Shown: positions 27,137 to 36,470 of the stretch, piece after piece
Layout: the number at the start of each line of letters is the position of its first letter
Position numbering within the stretch: position 1 is the first letter of the stretch
DNA from: Roseicyclus salinarum
GTDB lineage: Bacteria > Pseudomonadota > Alphaproteobacteria > Rhodobacterales > Rhodobacteraceae
NCBI RefSeq assembly: GCF_029624655.1
Contig: NZ_JARRSA010000028.1
Coordinates: forward strand, 1 to 49,529
Length of the DNA: 49,529 bases
Reading direction: 5' to 3'
The notes under the pieces: generated by a model
Seen by the model: the letters and a program-made list of their open reading frames with translations, nothing else
Told to the model about the DNA's origin: nothing
The model's database searches: none
Program-made: the position numbers and the translations under genes

Positions 27137-27166
27137 AAAAGGCGGCCCGCCGGGGCCGCCTTTTTT
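27137..27166 (+). terminator. Rho-independent terminator after mdh
   Basis: GGCGGCCC (27141-27148) pairs with GGGCCGCC (27153-27160); flanking AAAA and TTTT extend the stem, and six Ts follow. It also serves the leftward coiled-coil gene, which ends 17 bases further on. Confidence 0.88.
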
Positions 27167-27182
27167 CGTGCGGATGCGGGCG

Positions 27183-28163
27183 TCAGTCCGTGGCGGTTTC
27201 GGCCGCGCCACCGGCGTCCGCCCCGGTCTCGGCCACGCCCGAAGCGTCGATCCGCAGGCTCAGGGCGTCGCCTTCGCCGCCCGTCTCCGCGTCGCCTGTC
27301 TCCGCATCGCCCCGGTCCGCATCGCCCCGATCCGCGATCTGCCGTTCCCGGCCCGCCAGCGTCTCCTGCACCTCGTCGAGCCGCGCGGCCGTCGCCTCCA
27401 GTTCCTGCGTCAGCCCCGACAGGATCGGTTGCAGCGCGGCGCGGCGTTCCTCGGCGGAGGCGACGGCGGTGCGCAGCCGGTCGAGGCGCTCCTCCGCAGT
27501 CGCGATCTCGTCGCGAAGGCGTGCCGCCTCGTCGCGGGCCGCGTCGCGCTCGCGGGCGATGCGGTCCATCTCGTCGCGCAGCGCGTTCTCCTGCTCGCGC
27601 AGGTCGGCGATGCGCGCCTCGGCGTCGGTGACGCGCTGCGTCATCTGGGCGGCGTCCTCCTCGAGCGCGGCGAGGCTGGTGCGCACCTCCTGCTCGCGGG
27701 TGAGCGCGGCTTCGAGGCGGGCGTCCGTCTCCTCGAGGCGCTGTTCGGCCGTGCCGATCGCGCTGTCGAGGTCGCTCATCCGGGTCTCGTGGGTCGCGAT
27801 TTCCTCGCGCAGGGGGGCTGCTTCCTCCTCGAGGCGGCGCAGCTCGGCGCGGGCGTCGTCCACCTCGGCGGAAAGCGCTTCGCTGTCCTGCGCGAGGCGG
27901 TCGCGCTCCTGCTCGAGGTCCGAGACCTCCGTGCTGAGCGTGCCGCGCGAGGCCTCCAGCGTCGCGATCTCGGGCTCCAGCCCGGCGATGCGGGTCCGCA
28001 TCTCCTCAAGCGTGCCCGAGGTCTCGCGCTGTTGTCGAAGGTCGCCCTCGACGCGGGACATCTGCGCGCGCAGGTCGTCCTCGATCGCGCCGCCATTGAC
28101 GAAGGCCCATACCGCGAGGACCCATCCGATTGCGGCCAGAAGGCCGAGCCCGATCAGTTTCAT
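27183..28163 (-). CDS. Membrane-anchored coiled-coil protein
   Basis: A 326-residue protein with one N-terminal membrane helix (residues 2-20) followed by about 230 residues of almost unbroken coiled coil (heptads rich in Leu, Glu, Arg, Ala). A tail of about 60 residues has Asp-Arg-Gly-Asp-Ala and Glu-Thr-Gly-Asp-Ala repeats. It probably projects into the periplasm or cytoplasm as a rod and dimerises. No known family beyond coiled coil. ATG 28163 places the helix at the very N-terminus; another ATG at 28193 would add ten residues. It is divergent from sucC across a region with two identical palindromes, so both may be controlled together. Confidence 0.72.
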   Translation of the reverse strand: MKLIGLGLLAAIGWVLAVWAFVNGGAIEDDLRAQMSRVEGDLRQQRETSGTLEEMRTRIAGLEPEIATLEASRGTLSTEVSDLEQERDRLAQDSEALSAEVDDARAELRRLEEEAAPLREEIATHETRMSDLDSAIGTAEQRLEETDARLEAALTREQEVRTSLAALEEDAAQMTQRVTDAEARIADLREQENALRDEMDRIARERDAARDEAARLRDEIATAEERLDRLRTAVASAEERRAALQPILSGLTQELEATAARLDEVQETLAGRERQIADRGDADRGDAETGDAETGGEGDALSLRIDASGVAETGADAGGAAETATD

Positions 28164-28335
28164 GTCTCTGTTTCCGCCGCCGTTTTCGGCCATCGCCTTG
28201 CGCCCCCGTTCCAGGAATGTGATCGCGGGACCAACCGGGCGACGCGCTTTCCGGTTCCGGCATGGTGTGTCGCGCGGGTGAGTCGGCCCTGTTTCGCGGT
28301 TGCGGCAAATGGTGGAATGCGATGCGGCGAAATTT

Positions 28336-28366
28336 TGTGATCACACTTTTTCAGGCTGTGATCACA
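28336..28366. promoter_or_regulatory. Two identical 10-bp palindromes between the coiled-coil gene and sucC
   Basis: TGTGATCACA occurs at 28336-28345 and again at 28357-28366, 21 bp apart, that is two turns of the helix on the same face. Both are flanked by A/T (TTTT before the first, AA after the second), in contrast with the GC-rich surroundings. The pair lies about 110 bp before sucC and 173 bp from the coiled-coil gene. This spacing suggests cooperative binding of a dimeric regulator. It is not a CRP site, because the six-base centre is missing. Confidence 0.6.
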
Positions 28367-28475
28367 AATGTCGCTTTTTCCGCCGAAACCCTGCATCTGC
28401 GGCAGATTGGCGTTTCAATGCGACCTTGGGTTGTGCTTTAGCAGGTCGCGACACCACCAACGACGGGACAGTTTC

Positions 28476-29669
28476 ATGAACATTCATGAATACCAGGCGA
28501 AGGCGCTTCTTCGTCAGTACGGCGCCCCGGTCAGCGACGGCCGGGTGGTTCTGCGCGCCGAGGAGGCCAAGACGGCCGCTGGCGAGCTTGACGGACCGCT
28601 CTGGGTCGTCAAGGCGCAGATCCATGCAGGCGGCCGCGGCAAGGGCCACTTCAAGGAGGAAGGCGCGGGCGAGAAGGGTGGCGTGCGCCTTGCCAAGTCG
28701 GTGGAGGAAGCCGAGGCCGAGGCCAAGAAGATGCTGGGCCGGACGCTGGTGACGCACCAGACGGGCCCCGCGGGCAAGCAGGTCAACCGCATCTACATCG
28801 AGGACGGTTCGGGGATCGAGCGCGAGCTTTACCTCGCGCTTCTGGTGGACCGCCAGACCAGCCGCATCTCCTTCGTGTGCTCCACCGAGGGCGGCATGGA
28901 CATCGAGGAGGTCGCGGCCTCCACGCCCGAGAAGATCCTGTCGTTCAGCGTCGATCCCGCCACCGGATACCAGCCGTTCCACGGCCGCCGCATCGCCTTC
29001 TCGCTCGGCCTGGAGGGCAAGCAGGTCAAGGAATGCGTGAACCTGATGGGCATCCTCTACAAGGCCTTCGTCGAGAAGGACATGGAGATGCTCGAGATCA
29101 ACCCGCTGATCGTCACCGACGAGGGCGGCCTGAAGGTTCTGGACGCCAAGCTCGGCTTCGACGGCAACGCGGTCTACCGCCATCCCGACATCGCCAGCCT
29201 GCGCGACGAGACGGAGGAGGATCCCAAGGAACTCGCCGCCTCCAAGCACGACCTGAACTACATCGCGCTCGACGGCGAGATCGGCTGCATGGTGAACGGC
29301 GCCGGCCTTGCGATGGCGACGATGGACATCATCAAGCTTTATGGCGCGGAGCCCGCGAACTTCCTCGACGTGGGCGGCGGCGCCACCAAGGAGAAGGTCA
29401 CCGAGGCGTTCAAGATCATCACGAGCGACCCGAACGTGAAGGGCATCCTGGTGAACATCTTCGGCGGCATCATGCGCTGCGACATCATCGCCGAGGGCGT
29501 GATCGAGGCGGTGAAGGAAGTCGGCCTGAAGGTGCCGCTGGTGGTGCGCCTGGAGGGAACCAACGTCGAGAAGGGCAAGGAGATCATCAACTCCTCCGGC
29601 CTCGACGTGATCGCCGCCGAGAACCTCTCGGACGCCGCCGAGAAGATCGTGAAGGCGGTGAAGGGCTGA
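28476..29669 (+). CDS. sucC: Succinyl-CoA synthetase (ADP-forming) beta subunit
   Basis: With SucD it converts succinyl-CoA to succinate with formation of ATP in the TCA cycle. The 397-residue protein has an ATP-grasp domain (Met-Asn-Ile-His-Glu-Tyr-Gln-Ala-Lys start, [12 protein letters not shown]) and a C-terminal ligase domain (Phe-Leu-Asp-Val-Gly-Gly-Gly-Ala, [10 protein letters not shown]). Start ATG 28476 gives the standard N-terminus although the ribosome site is weak (ACGGGA). It heads the rightward TCA unit, and its stop overlaps the next start (TGATG). Confidence 0.96.
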   Translation: MNIHEYQAKALLRQYGAPVSDGRVVLRAEEAKTAAGELDGPLWVVKAQIHAGGRGKGHFKEEGAGEKGGVRLAKSVEEAEAEAKKMLGRTLVTHQTGPAGKQVNRIYIEDGSGIERELYLALLVDRQTSRISFVCSTEGGMDIEEVAASTPEKILSFSVDPATGYQPFHGRRIAFSLGLEGKQVKECVNLMGILYKAFVEKDMEMLEINPLIVTDEGGLKVLDAKLGFDGNAVYRHPDIASLRDETEEDPKELAASKHDLNYIALDGEIGCMVNGAGLAMATMDIIKLYGAEPANFLDVGGGATKEKVTEAFKIITSDPNVKGILVNIFGGIMRCDIIAEGVIEAVKEVGLKVPLVVRLEGTNVEKGKEIINSSGLDVIAAENLSDAAEKIVKAVKG

Positions 29670-30190
29670 TGGCCGTGCGGGGCCACGGCATCGCGATCCT
29701 CGGCTGCGGGATCGCGGCGGCGGCCCTGCCGTCCGCCGCGCAGACCGACGCCGAGGCGGCCGCGATGAACATGCGCCTCGCCGCGACGCTCTGCCTGCAA
29801 AACGTGCGGACCCCCGGCGGCATGGCGGGCGCGTTCGAGGCTGCGGGCTTCGTCGTGACCCCCGGCATGGACGCGGGCACGCACGAGGTCAGCGCCCCGG
29901 GCGTGAGCGGCCTGCTGCAGGTGCGGACCCCGCGCGAAGGCTACTGCACGGTGATGTCGCCGATCGTGGACCTGGCGATGGCCAACGCGATCGGGCGCGC
30001 CATCACCGTCGAGGTCGCGCCGCAGGCCTGGGTTCCGGGGCAGCCCGACCAGCAGGCCGGCGCCCCGGTCGGGCCCTGCGGCGGCTTCACCAACTGGGAC
30101 GTCACGCCCATCGTGACCCTGAGATACGCCGCCGCCGGGAATTCCGGCGAGTGCATCGATGACGGAACCTCCGCCATCATCATCAACTGA
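29669..30190 (+). CDS. Small exported protein encoded between sucC and sucD
   Basis: A 173-residue protein starting at ATG 29669, which overlaps the sucC stop by one base; GAAGGG precedes it inside sucC. Residues 1-24 form a signal peptide ending in Pro-Ser-Ala-Ala-Gln. The mature part has four cysteines (Thr-Leu-Cys-Leu-Gln, Gly-Tyr-Cys-Thr, Gly-Pro-Cys-Gly, Gly-Glu-Cys-Ile), which could form two disulfides, as expected in the periplasm. No family is recognised. Its position inside the sucCD transcript suggests that it is made together with the TCA enzymes. Confidence 0.72.
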   Translation: MAVRGHGIAILGCGIAAAALPSAAQTDAEAAAMNMRLAATLCLQNVRTPGGMAGAFEAAGFVVTPGMDAGTHEVSAPGVSGLLQVRTPREGYCTVMSPIVDLAMANAIGRAITVEVAPQAWVPGQPDQQAGAPVGPCGGFTNWDVTPIVTLRYAAAGNSGECIDDGTSAIIIN

Positions 30191-30242
30191 ACGCGGCCAT
30201 GGCCTAGGGCCGGGCGCAAGACAACGTGAATGAGGGACCGCA

Positions 30243-31124
30243 ATGGCCGTACTCGTCGACGAAAACACCAAGGTCATCTGCCAGGGCTTCACAGGCAGCC
30301 AGGGCACCTTCCACTCGGAGCAGGCCGTCGCCTACGGCACCAAGATGGTCGGCGGCGTCACGCCCGGAAAGGGCGGCATGAGCCACCTCGACCTGCCGGT
30401 CTTCAACTCGGTCCACGAGGCGATGGACGTCACGGGCGCGAACGCGAGCGTCATCTACGTTCCGCCGCCCTTCGCCGCCGACTCGATCCTCGAGGCGATC
30501 GACGCGGAGATGCCGCTGATCTGCTGCATCACCGAGGGCATCCCGGTGCTCGACATGATGAAGGTGAAGCGCGCGCTGGAGGGGTCGAAGTCGATCCTGA
30601 TCGGCCCGAACTGCCCCGGCGTCATCACGCCCGGCGCCTGCAAGATCGGCATCATGCCCGGCCACATCCACAAGCGCGGCTCGGTCGGCGTGGTGTCGCG
30701 CTCGGGGACGCTGACCTACGAGGCGGTCAAGCAGACCTCCGACAGCGGCCTTGGACAGTCCACCGCCGTCGGCATCGGCGGCGACCCGATCAAGGGAACC
30801 GAGCATATCGACGTGCTCGAGATGTTCCTCGCGGACCCCGAGACGCAGTCGATCATCATGATCGGCGAGATCGGCGGCTCGGCCGAAGAGGAAGCGGCGC
30901 AGTTCCTCGCCGACGAGAAGAAGCGCGGCCGCTGGAAGCCCACGGCGGGCTTCATCGCGGGCCGCACGGCGCCTCCGGGCCGCCGGATGGGCCATGCGGG
31001 CGCCATCGTCGCGGGCGGCAAGGGCGGCGCCGAGGACAAGATCGAGGCGATGAAGTCGGCCGGCATCGTGGTGGCCGACAGCCCCGCGACGCTTGGCGAG
31101 GCGGTGCTGAAGGCCATCGGCTGA
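30243..31124 (+). CDS. sucD: Succinyl-CoA synthetase (ADP-forming) alpha subunit
   Basis: The 293-residue alpha subunit binds CoA and carries the phosphorylated histidine. Gly-Phe-Thr-Gly-Ser-Gln-Gly-Thr is the CoA-binding turn, Gly-Pro-Asn-Cys-Pro-Gly the conserved loop, and the active-site His is in Gly-His-Ala-Gly-Ala-Ile near the C-terminus. GAGGGA precedes ATG 30243. It is part of the sucC-...-sucD-...-sucA-odhB unit, 52 bp after the exported protein gene. Confidence 0.96.
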   Translation: MAVLVDENTKVICQGFTGSQGTFHSEQAVAYGTKMVGGVTPGKGGMSHLDLPVFNSVHEAMDVTGANASVIYVPPPFAADSILEAIDAEMPLICCITEGIPVLDMMKVKRALEGSKSILIGPNCPGVITPGACKIGIMPGHIHKRGSVGVVSRSGTLTYEAVKQTSDSGLGQSTAVGIGGDPIKGTEHIDVLEMFLADPETQSIIMIGEIGGSAEEEAAQFLADEKKRGRWKPTAGFIAGRTAPPGRRMGHAGAIVAGGKGGAEDKIEAMKSAGIVVADSPATLGEAVLKAIG

Positions 31125-31150
31125 GGCATCGTCCGAACAGGGAGGCGCCG

Positions 31151-31381
31151 GTGAAGGACCGCGCAGTCTTGCAGAGGCTCTGGCGCGCCGCCCATGCGGT
31201 CGGCGCGGCAGGGCTTTTCGCGCTTGCCGCGATGCTGTTCCTGTCGCTGCCCGCGCGCGCCGAGGCGCCCCGCGCCGCGGCCCCGGCGCAGATGCAGCAC
31301 GCACCGCTTGCGACGGAAGGCGCGGCGATCACGCCCGCCCGTCGATCGAACATCCAGTTCCCGGAAGGAATTGACCCATGA
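31151..31381 (+). CDS. Very small protein with a signal peptide, between sucD and sucA
   Basis: A 76-residue product beginning at GTG 31151, seven bases after a perfect GGAGG. Residues 1-20 are basic and Ala-rich, 20-35 hydrophobic, ending in Leu-Pro-Ala-Arg-Ala, so a signal peptide or membrane anchor is likely. The mature part is about 40 residues, ending in Gly-Ile-Asp-Pro. Its stop overlaps the sucA start by four bases (ATGA), so its translation could be coupled to that of sucA. No family recognised; the good ribosome site and the overlap are the main support. Confidence 0.55.
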   Translation: MKDRAVLQRLWRAAHAVGAAGLFALAAMLFLSLPARAEAPRAAAPAQMQHAPLATEGAAITPARRSNIQFPEGIDP

Positions 31382-34338
31382 CCGAGCAAGGCCCCAACGA
31401 CCAGTTCCACGCGTCGAGCTTCATGCAGGGCGCGAACGCGGAATACCTCGAACAGCTCTATGCGCAGTACGCCCGCGACCCCGACGCGGTGGACGAGGGC
31501 TGGCGCGCGTTCTTCGCCGAGCTTGGCGACGCCGCGGGCGATGCCGTGGCCGAGGCGCAGGGCCCGTCCTGGGCGCGCGCCGACTGGCCGCCGCAGCCCG
31601 ACGACGACTGGACCAGCGCGCTGACCGGCGAATGGCCGGCGGCGGCCGCCGAGGTCAAGGAAGCGGGCCGGAAGATCAAGGCAAAGGCCGAGGAGCAGGG
31701 CGTCGAGCTGAGCCAGGCGCAGATCCAGCGCGCGGTGCTGGATTCGATCCGCGCGCTCATGCTGATCCGGGCCTACCGCATCAGGGGCCACCTGGTGGCC
31801 GACCTCGACCCGCTGGGGATGCGCGACCAGACCCCGCACCCCGAGCTCGACCCCCGGTCCTACGGCTTCACGGACGCCGACATGGACCGGCCGATCTTCC
31901 TCGACAACGTGCTGGGGCTTCAGCACGGGTCGATCCGGCAGATCCTCGACATCGTGAAGCGCACCTACTGCGGCACCTTCGCGCTGCAGTACATGCACAT
32001 CTCCGACCCCGAGCAGGCCGCATGGCTGAAGGAGCGGATCGAGGGCTACGGCAAGGAGATCGCGTTCACCCGCGAGGGGCGCAAGGCGATCCTGAACAAG
32101 ATGGTCGAGGCCGAGGGCTTCGAGAAGTTCCTGCACGTCAAGTACATGGGCACCAAGCGCTTCGGCCTCGACGGCGGCGAAAGCCTGATCCCGGCGATGG
32201 AGCAGATCATCAAGCGCGGCGGCGCGCTGGGCGTGCGCGAGATCGTGATCGGGATGCCGCATCGCGGCCGGCTTTCGGTGCTGGCCAACGTCATGCAGAA
32301 GCCCTACCGCGCGATCTTCAACGAGTTCCAGGGCGGCAGCTTCAAACCCGAGGACGTCGATGGGTCGGGGGACGTGAAATACCACCTCGGCGCCTCGTCC
32401 GACCGCGATTTCGACGGCAACATCGTGCACCTGTCGCTGACGGCCAACCCCTCGCACCTGGAGGCGGTGAACCCCGTCGTCCTCGGCAAGGTCCGCGCCA
32501 AGCAGGACCAGAAGGGCGACACCGAACGCAAGCAGGTCGTGGGCGTCCTGCTGCACGGCGACGCGGCCTTCGCGGGGCAGGGCGTGGTGGCCGAGGGCCT
32601 CGGCCTGTCGGGCCTGCGCGGCCACCGCACCGGCGGCACGATCCACTTCATCGTGAACAACCAGATCGGCTTCACCACCGCGCCGCATTTCTCGCGCTCG
32701 TCGCCCTATCCCACGGACATCGCGCTGATGGTCGAGGCGCCGATCTTCCACGTCAACGGCGACGACCCCGAGGCGGTTGTCCACGCCGCGAAGGTCGCGA
32801 TCGAGTTCCGCCAGAAGTTCGGCAAGGACGTCGTCATCGACATGTTCTGCTACCGCCGGTTCGGACACAACGAGGGCGACGAGCCCATGTTCACGAACCC
32901 GCTGATGTACAAGCGGATCAAGACGCAGAAGACCACGCTTCAGCTTTATACCGAGCGGCTTGTGAAGGACGGCCTGATCCCCGAGGGCGAGATCGAGGAC
33001 ATGAAGGCGGCCTTCCAGGCGATGCTCAACGAGGAGTTCGAGGCCGGCAAGACCTACAAGCCCAACAAGGCCGACTGGCTCGACGGGCGCTGGAGCCATC
33101 TCGACCGCGAGGGCGAGGAATACCAGCGCGGCGAGACGGCGATCAAACCCGAGACGCTGGAGGAGATCGGCCGCGCGCTGACCACCGCGCCCGAGGGCTT
33201 CCAGATCCACAAGACGGTCGGGCGGCTGCTCGAGGCCAAGCGGCAGATGTTCGACACCGGCGAGGGCTTCGACTGGGCGACGGCCGAGGCGCTGGCCTTC
33301 GGGTCGCTCCTGACGGAGGGCTATCCCGTCCGCCTGTCGGGGCAGGATTCGACGCGCGGCACCTTCAGCCAGCGTCATTCGGCCATCGTCGACCAGGCGA
33401 CCGAGGACCGTCACTATCCGCTCAACCACATCCGCGAGGGCCAGAGCCGCTACGAGGTCATCGACTCGATGCTGTCGGAATACGCGGTCCTCGGCTTCGA
33501 ATACGGCTACTCCCTCGCCGAGCCCAACGCGCTGGTGATGTGGGAGGCGCAGTTCGGCGATTTCGCCAACGGCGCGCAGATCATGTTCGACCAGTTCATC
33601 TCGTCGGGCGAGCGCAAGTGGCTGCGGATGTCGGGGCTCGTGATGCTTCTGCCGCACGGCTTCGAGGGGCAGGGGCCGGAACACTCCTCGGCCCGGCTCG
33701 AGCGCTTCCTGCAGATGTGCGCCGAGGACAACTGGATCGTGGCGAACTGCACCACGCCGGCCAACTACTTCCACATCCTGCGCCGGCAGATCCACCGCTC
33801 GTTCCGCAAGCCGCTGGTGCTGATGACGCCGAAATCGCTCCTGCGCCACAAGCTTGCGATTTCGGACGCGGCCGACTTCACCACCGGGTCGAGTTTCCAC
33901 CGCGTGCTGTGGGACGACGCCGAGAAGGGCCATTCCGACACGAAGCTGAAGGCCGACGACAAGATCCGCCGCGTCGTGATCTCGTCGGGCAAGGTCTATT
34001 TCGACCTGCTCGAGGAACGTGACGCGCGCGGCATCGACGACGTCTATCTGCTGCGCCTGGAGCAGTTCTATCCCTTCCCGGCGCTCGCGCTGATGAAGGA
34101 GCTGGAGCGCTTCAAGGGGGCCGAGATCGTCTGGTGCCAGGAAGAGCCCAAGAACCAGGGCGGCTGGACCTTCGTCGAGCCGAACATCGAATGGGTGCTC
34201 ACGCGGATCAAGGCGAAGAACACCCGCCCGCGCTATGTCGGCCGGGCCGGAAGCGCCTCGCCCGCGACGGGCCTCGCCAGCATGCACAAGGCACAACAGA
34301 CCGCGCTCGTGAACGAAGCGCTGACCATCGAAGGGTAA
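31378..34338 (+). CDS. sucA: 2-oxoglutarate dehydrogenase E1 component
   Basis: Thiamine-diphosphate enzyme that decarboxylates 2-oxoglutarate and passes the succinyl group to OdhB. The 986-residue protein starts with the short E2-binding part (Phe-Met-Gln-Gly-Ala-Asn-Ala-Glu-Tyr), then the long transketolase-type core: Gly-Met-Pro-His-Arg-Gly-Arg-Leu, His-Gly-Asp-Ala-Ala-Phe-Ala-Gly-Gln-Gly (ThDP/Mg site), Arg-Phe-Gly-His-Asn-Glu-Gly-Asp-Glu-Pro, and Leu-Glu-Gln-Phe-Tyr-Pro-Phe-Pro. GGAAGGAA precedes ATG 31378. It lies six bases before odhB. There is no fused E2 acyltransferase domain of the actinobacterial type. Confidence 0.96.
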   Translation: MTEQGPNDQFHASSFMQGANAEYLEQLYAQYARDPDAVDEGWRAFFAELGDAAGDAVAEAQGPSWARADWPPQPDDDWTSALTGEWPAAAAEVKEAGRKIKAKAEEQGVELSQAQIQRAVLDSIRALMLIRAYRIRGHLVADLDPLGMRDQTPHPELDPRSYGFTDADMDRPIFLDNVLGLQHGSIRQILDIVKRTYCGTFALQYMHISDPEQAAWLKERIEGYGKEIAFTREGRKAILNKMVEAEGFEKFLHVKYMGTKRFGLDGGESLIPAMEQIIKRGGALGVREIVIGMPHRGRLSVLANVMQKPYRAIFNEFQGGSFKPEDVDGSGDVKYHLGASSDRDFDGNIVHLSLTANPSHLEAVNPVVLGKVRAKQDQKGDTERKQVVGVLLHGDAAFAGQGVVAEGLGLSGLRGHRTGGTIHFIVNNQIGFTTAPHFSRSSPYPTDIALMVEAPIFHVNGDDPEAVVHAAKVAIEFRQKFGKDVVIDMFCYRRFGHNEGDEPMFTNPLMYKRIKTQKTTLQLYTERLVKDGLIPEGEIEDMKAAFQAMLNEEFEAGKTYKPNKADWLDGRWSHLDREGEEYQRGETAIKPETLEEIGRALTTAPEGFQIHKTVGRLLEAKRQMFDTGEGFDWATAEALAFGSLLTEGYPVRLSGQDSTRGTFSQRHSAIVDQATEDRHYPLNHIREGQSRYEVIDSMLSEYAVLGFEYGYSLAEPNALVMWEAQFGDFANGAQIMFDQFISSGERKWLRMSGLVMLLPHGFEGQGPEHSSARLERFLQMCAEDNWIVANCTTPANYFHILRRQIHRSFRKPLVLMTPKSLLRHKLAISDAADFTTGSSFHRVLWDDAEKGHSDTKLKADDKIRRVVISSGKVYFDLLEERDARGIDDVYLLRLEQFYPFPALALMKELERFKGAEIVWCQEEPKNQGGWTFVEPNIEWVLTRIKAKNTRPRYVGRAGSASPATGLASMHKAQQTALVNEALTIEG

Positions 34339-34344
34339 TTCAAG

Positions 34345-35874
34345 ATGTCAATCGAAGTCCGCGTGCCCACCCTGGGCGAAAGCGTCACCGAGGCGACGGT
34401 CGCGACCTGGTTCAAGAAGCCGGGCGACGCGGTGGCCGCCGACGAGATGCTCTGCGAACTGGAAACCGACAAGGTCACGGTCGAGGTTCCCGCACCCGCC
34501 GCCGGAACGCTGGGCGAGATCGTGGCCGGCGAGGGCGAGACGGTCGGCGTCGACGCGCTGCTCGCCACGCTGAACGAAGGCGGTGGCGGGGCCGAGGCCG
34601 CGCCCGCGAAGGCCGAAGCCGCCAGCGGGTCCGAGGCGAAGCCGGACGGCGGCGGAGACAGCGTGGACGTGATGGTTCCGACGCTGGGCGAAAGCGTGAC
34701 CGAGGCGACCGTGGCCACGTGGTTCAAGAAGGTGGGCGACCACGTCGAGCAGGACGAGATGCTGTGCGAGCTGGAGACCGACAAGGTCTCGGTCGAGGTT
34801 CCCGCACCCGCCTCGGGCACCCTGAGCGAGATCGTGGCGGCCGAGGGCGCCACGGTGCAGGCCAACGGCAAGCTGGCCGTGATCGGCGGCGGCGCGGACG
34901 TGAGCGCGCCCGCTCCCGGCGGCGAGGCCACGGCCGCGCCCAAGGCCCCCGCGGCGGCGGATGCGGGCCGCGGCAGCGACGTCGAGCACGCCCCCTCGGC
35001 GCAGAAGATGATGGCGGAGAAGGGTCTGGATCCCTCGCGGGTGCAGGGCACCGGCCGCGACGGCCGCATCATGAAGGAGGACGTGATGAAGGCGGGGTCC
35101 GCGCCTGCGCAGTCCGCGCCCGCGCCCGCAGCGCCCGCACAGGCGCCGCGCGCCCCCGTGGCGGCGCAGGACGCCGAGCGCGAGGAGCGGGTGAAGATGA
35201 CCCGCCTGCGCCAGACCATCGCGCGCCGTCTGAAGGACGCGCAGAACACCGCCGCGATCCTGACCACCTACAACGAGGTGGACATGACCGAGGTGATGGC
35301 GCTCAGGAACGCCTACAAGGACCAGTTCGAGAAGAAGCACGGCGCGCGGCTGGGCTTCATGTCGTTCTTCACCAAGGCCTGCGTGCACGCCCTGAAGGAG
35401 GTGCCCGAGGTCAACGCCGAGATCGACGGGACCGACATCGTCTACAAGAACTACGTGCACATGGGCATCGCGGCGGGCACGCCGCAGGGCCTCGTGGTTC
35501 CGGTGATCCGCGACGCCGACCAGCGCTCGTTCGCCGACCTCGAGAAGGAGATCGCCGAGAAGGGCCGCCGCGCGCGGGACGGCAAGCTGTCGATGGCCGA
35601 GATGCAGGGCGGGACGTTCACGATCTCGAATGGCGGCGTCTACGGATCGCTCATGTCCTCGCCGATCCTGAACCCGCCGCAGTCGGGGATCCTTGGGATG
35701 CACAAGATCCAGGAGCGGCCGATGGTCATCAACGGCGAGATCAAGATCCGTCCGATGATGTACCTGGCGCTGAGCTACGACCACCGGATCGTGGATGGCA
35801 AGGGCGCTGTGACGTTCCTCGTCCGCGTGAAGGAGGCGCTGGAGGACCCGCGCAGGCTGCTGATGGACCTGTGA
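34345..35874 (+). CDS. odhB: 2-oxoglutarate dehydrogenase E2 (dihydrolipoyl succinyltransferase) with two lipoyl domains
   Basis: The 509-residue core enzyme of the complex moves the succinyl group from lipoate to CoA. It has two lipoyl domains, residues 2-77 (lipoyl Lys43) and about 109-182 (Lys147), both in the context Glu-Thr-Asp-Lys-Val, joined by Ala/Glu/Gly-rich linkers. The E1/E3-binding domain is at about 217-250 (Ser-Ala-Gln-Lys-Met-Met), and the catalytic domain at 275-509 ends in Asp-His-Arg-Ile-Val-Asp-Gly (H480, D484). E. coli SucB has one lipoyl domain. The two domains are so alike in DNA that they look like a duplication. E3 (lpdA) follows after two unrelated small genes. Confidence 0.95.
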   Translation: MSIEVRVPTLGESVTEATVATWFKKPGDAVAADEMLCELETDKVTVEVPAPAAGTLGEIVAGEGETVGVDALLATLNEGGGGAEAAPAKAEAASGSEAKPDGGGDSVDVMVPTLGESVTEATVATWFKKVGDHVEQDEMLCELETDKVSVEVPAPASGTLSEIVAAEGATVQANGKLAVIGGGADVSAPAPGGEATAAPKAPAAADAGRGSDVEHAPSAQKMMAEKGLDPSRVQGTGRDGRIMKEDVMKAGSAPAQSAPAPAAPAQAPRAPVAAQDAEREERVKMTRLRQTIARRLKDAQNTAAILTTYNEVDMTEVMALRNAYKDQFEKKHGARLGFMSFFTKACVHALKEVPEVNAEIDGTDIVYKNYVHMGIAAGTPQGLVVPVIRDADQRSFADLEKEIAEKGRRARDGKLSMAEMQGGTFTISNGGVYGSLMSSPILNPPQSGILGMHKIQERPMVINGEIKIRPMMYLALSYDHRIVDGKGAVTFLVRVKEALEDPRRLLMDL

Positions 35875-36021
35875 GGGACGCAAGCGACGCGCGGGACTGC
35901 ATCCGCCATGCTCGCGCGCGCCGCGGGCATGGCGGCCGTGCCCTGCGCCCCGAAAGACGGCGGGGCGGCGCGCGCCGTCCTGTCGAAGGCGCAAGCGAAT
36001 GATCCTGTCCAAGGCTGACCA

Positions 36022-36411
36022 ATGACCCCCGAACTCACCGTCCTCATCCTCGCCGCCCTTCTGCAATGCGTGCAGATGGCGCTTTATTCCGTGGCCGGGA
36101 ACGCGCAGGCGGGGACCAGGGCGGCCTTGAGCCCGCGCGACCGGAAGGTCGAGCTGACGGGCAGGGCCGGCCGCCTGCAGCGGGCGATGAACAACCATTT
36201 CGAGGGGCTGATCCTGTTCGGGATCGCCGCCGTCGTCATTGCGGTCACGGGCCAGTCCAGCGACGTCACCGCCACCGCCGCGTGGATCTACCTGATCGCG
36301 CGGGTCCTCTACGTTCCCGCCTACCTGTTCGGCCTCGTGCCGTGGCGAAGCCTCGTCTGGGGCCTGGGCTGGGGCGCCACGCTGGTCATGCTTCTGGCCG
36401 CGCTGGTCTGA
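36022..36411 (+). CDS. MAPEG family membrane protein
   Basis: A 129-residue protein with four hydrophobic helices. The family block near helix 2 is present: Leu-Thr-Gly-Arg-Ala-Gly-Arg-Leu-Gln-Arg-Ala-Met-Asn-Asn-His-Phe-Glu, with the Arg, Asn and Glu that in MAPEG enzymes bind glutathione, and Tyr-Val-Pro-Ala-Tyr. Bacterial members are mostly of unknown role, some glutathione transferases. It sits 147 bp after odhB and interrupts the link between odhB and lpdA. Confidence 0.85.
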   Translation: MTPELTVLILAALLQCVQMALYSVAGNAQAGTRAALSPRDRKVELTGRAGRLQRAMNNHFEGLILFGIAAVVIAVTGQSSDVTATAAWIYLIARVLYVPAYLFGLVPWRSLVWGLGWGATLVMLLAALV

Positions 36412-36470
36412 ACCCGCGGGCGATGCCGCGCGTTTCCCTTGCGCCACCCACGCGCAGGAAGGACAGCGTC

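Noticed and set aside
30952-34296. Very long open frame on the minus strand opposite sucA (over 1,100 codons)
   Set aside because: It is a GC-rich mirror frame of sucA, with biased His/Arg/Asp content, no domain and no ribosome site. The same applies to long frames opposite soeA (40526-44251) and opposite ecm and the acyltransferase (4943-8536).
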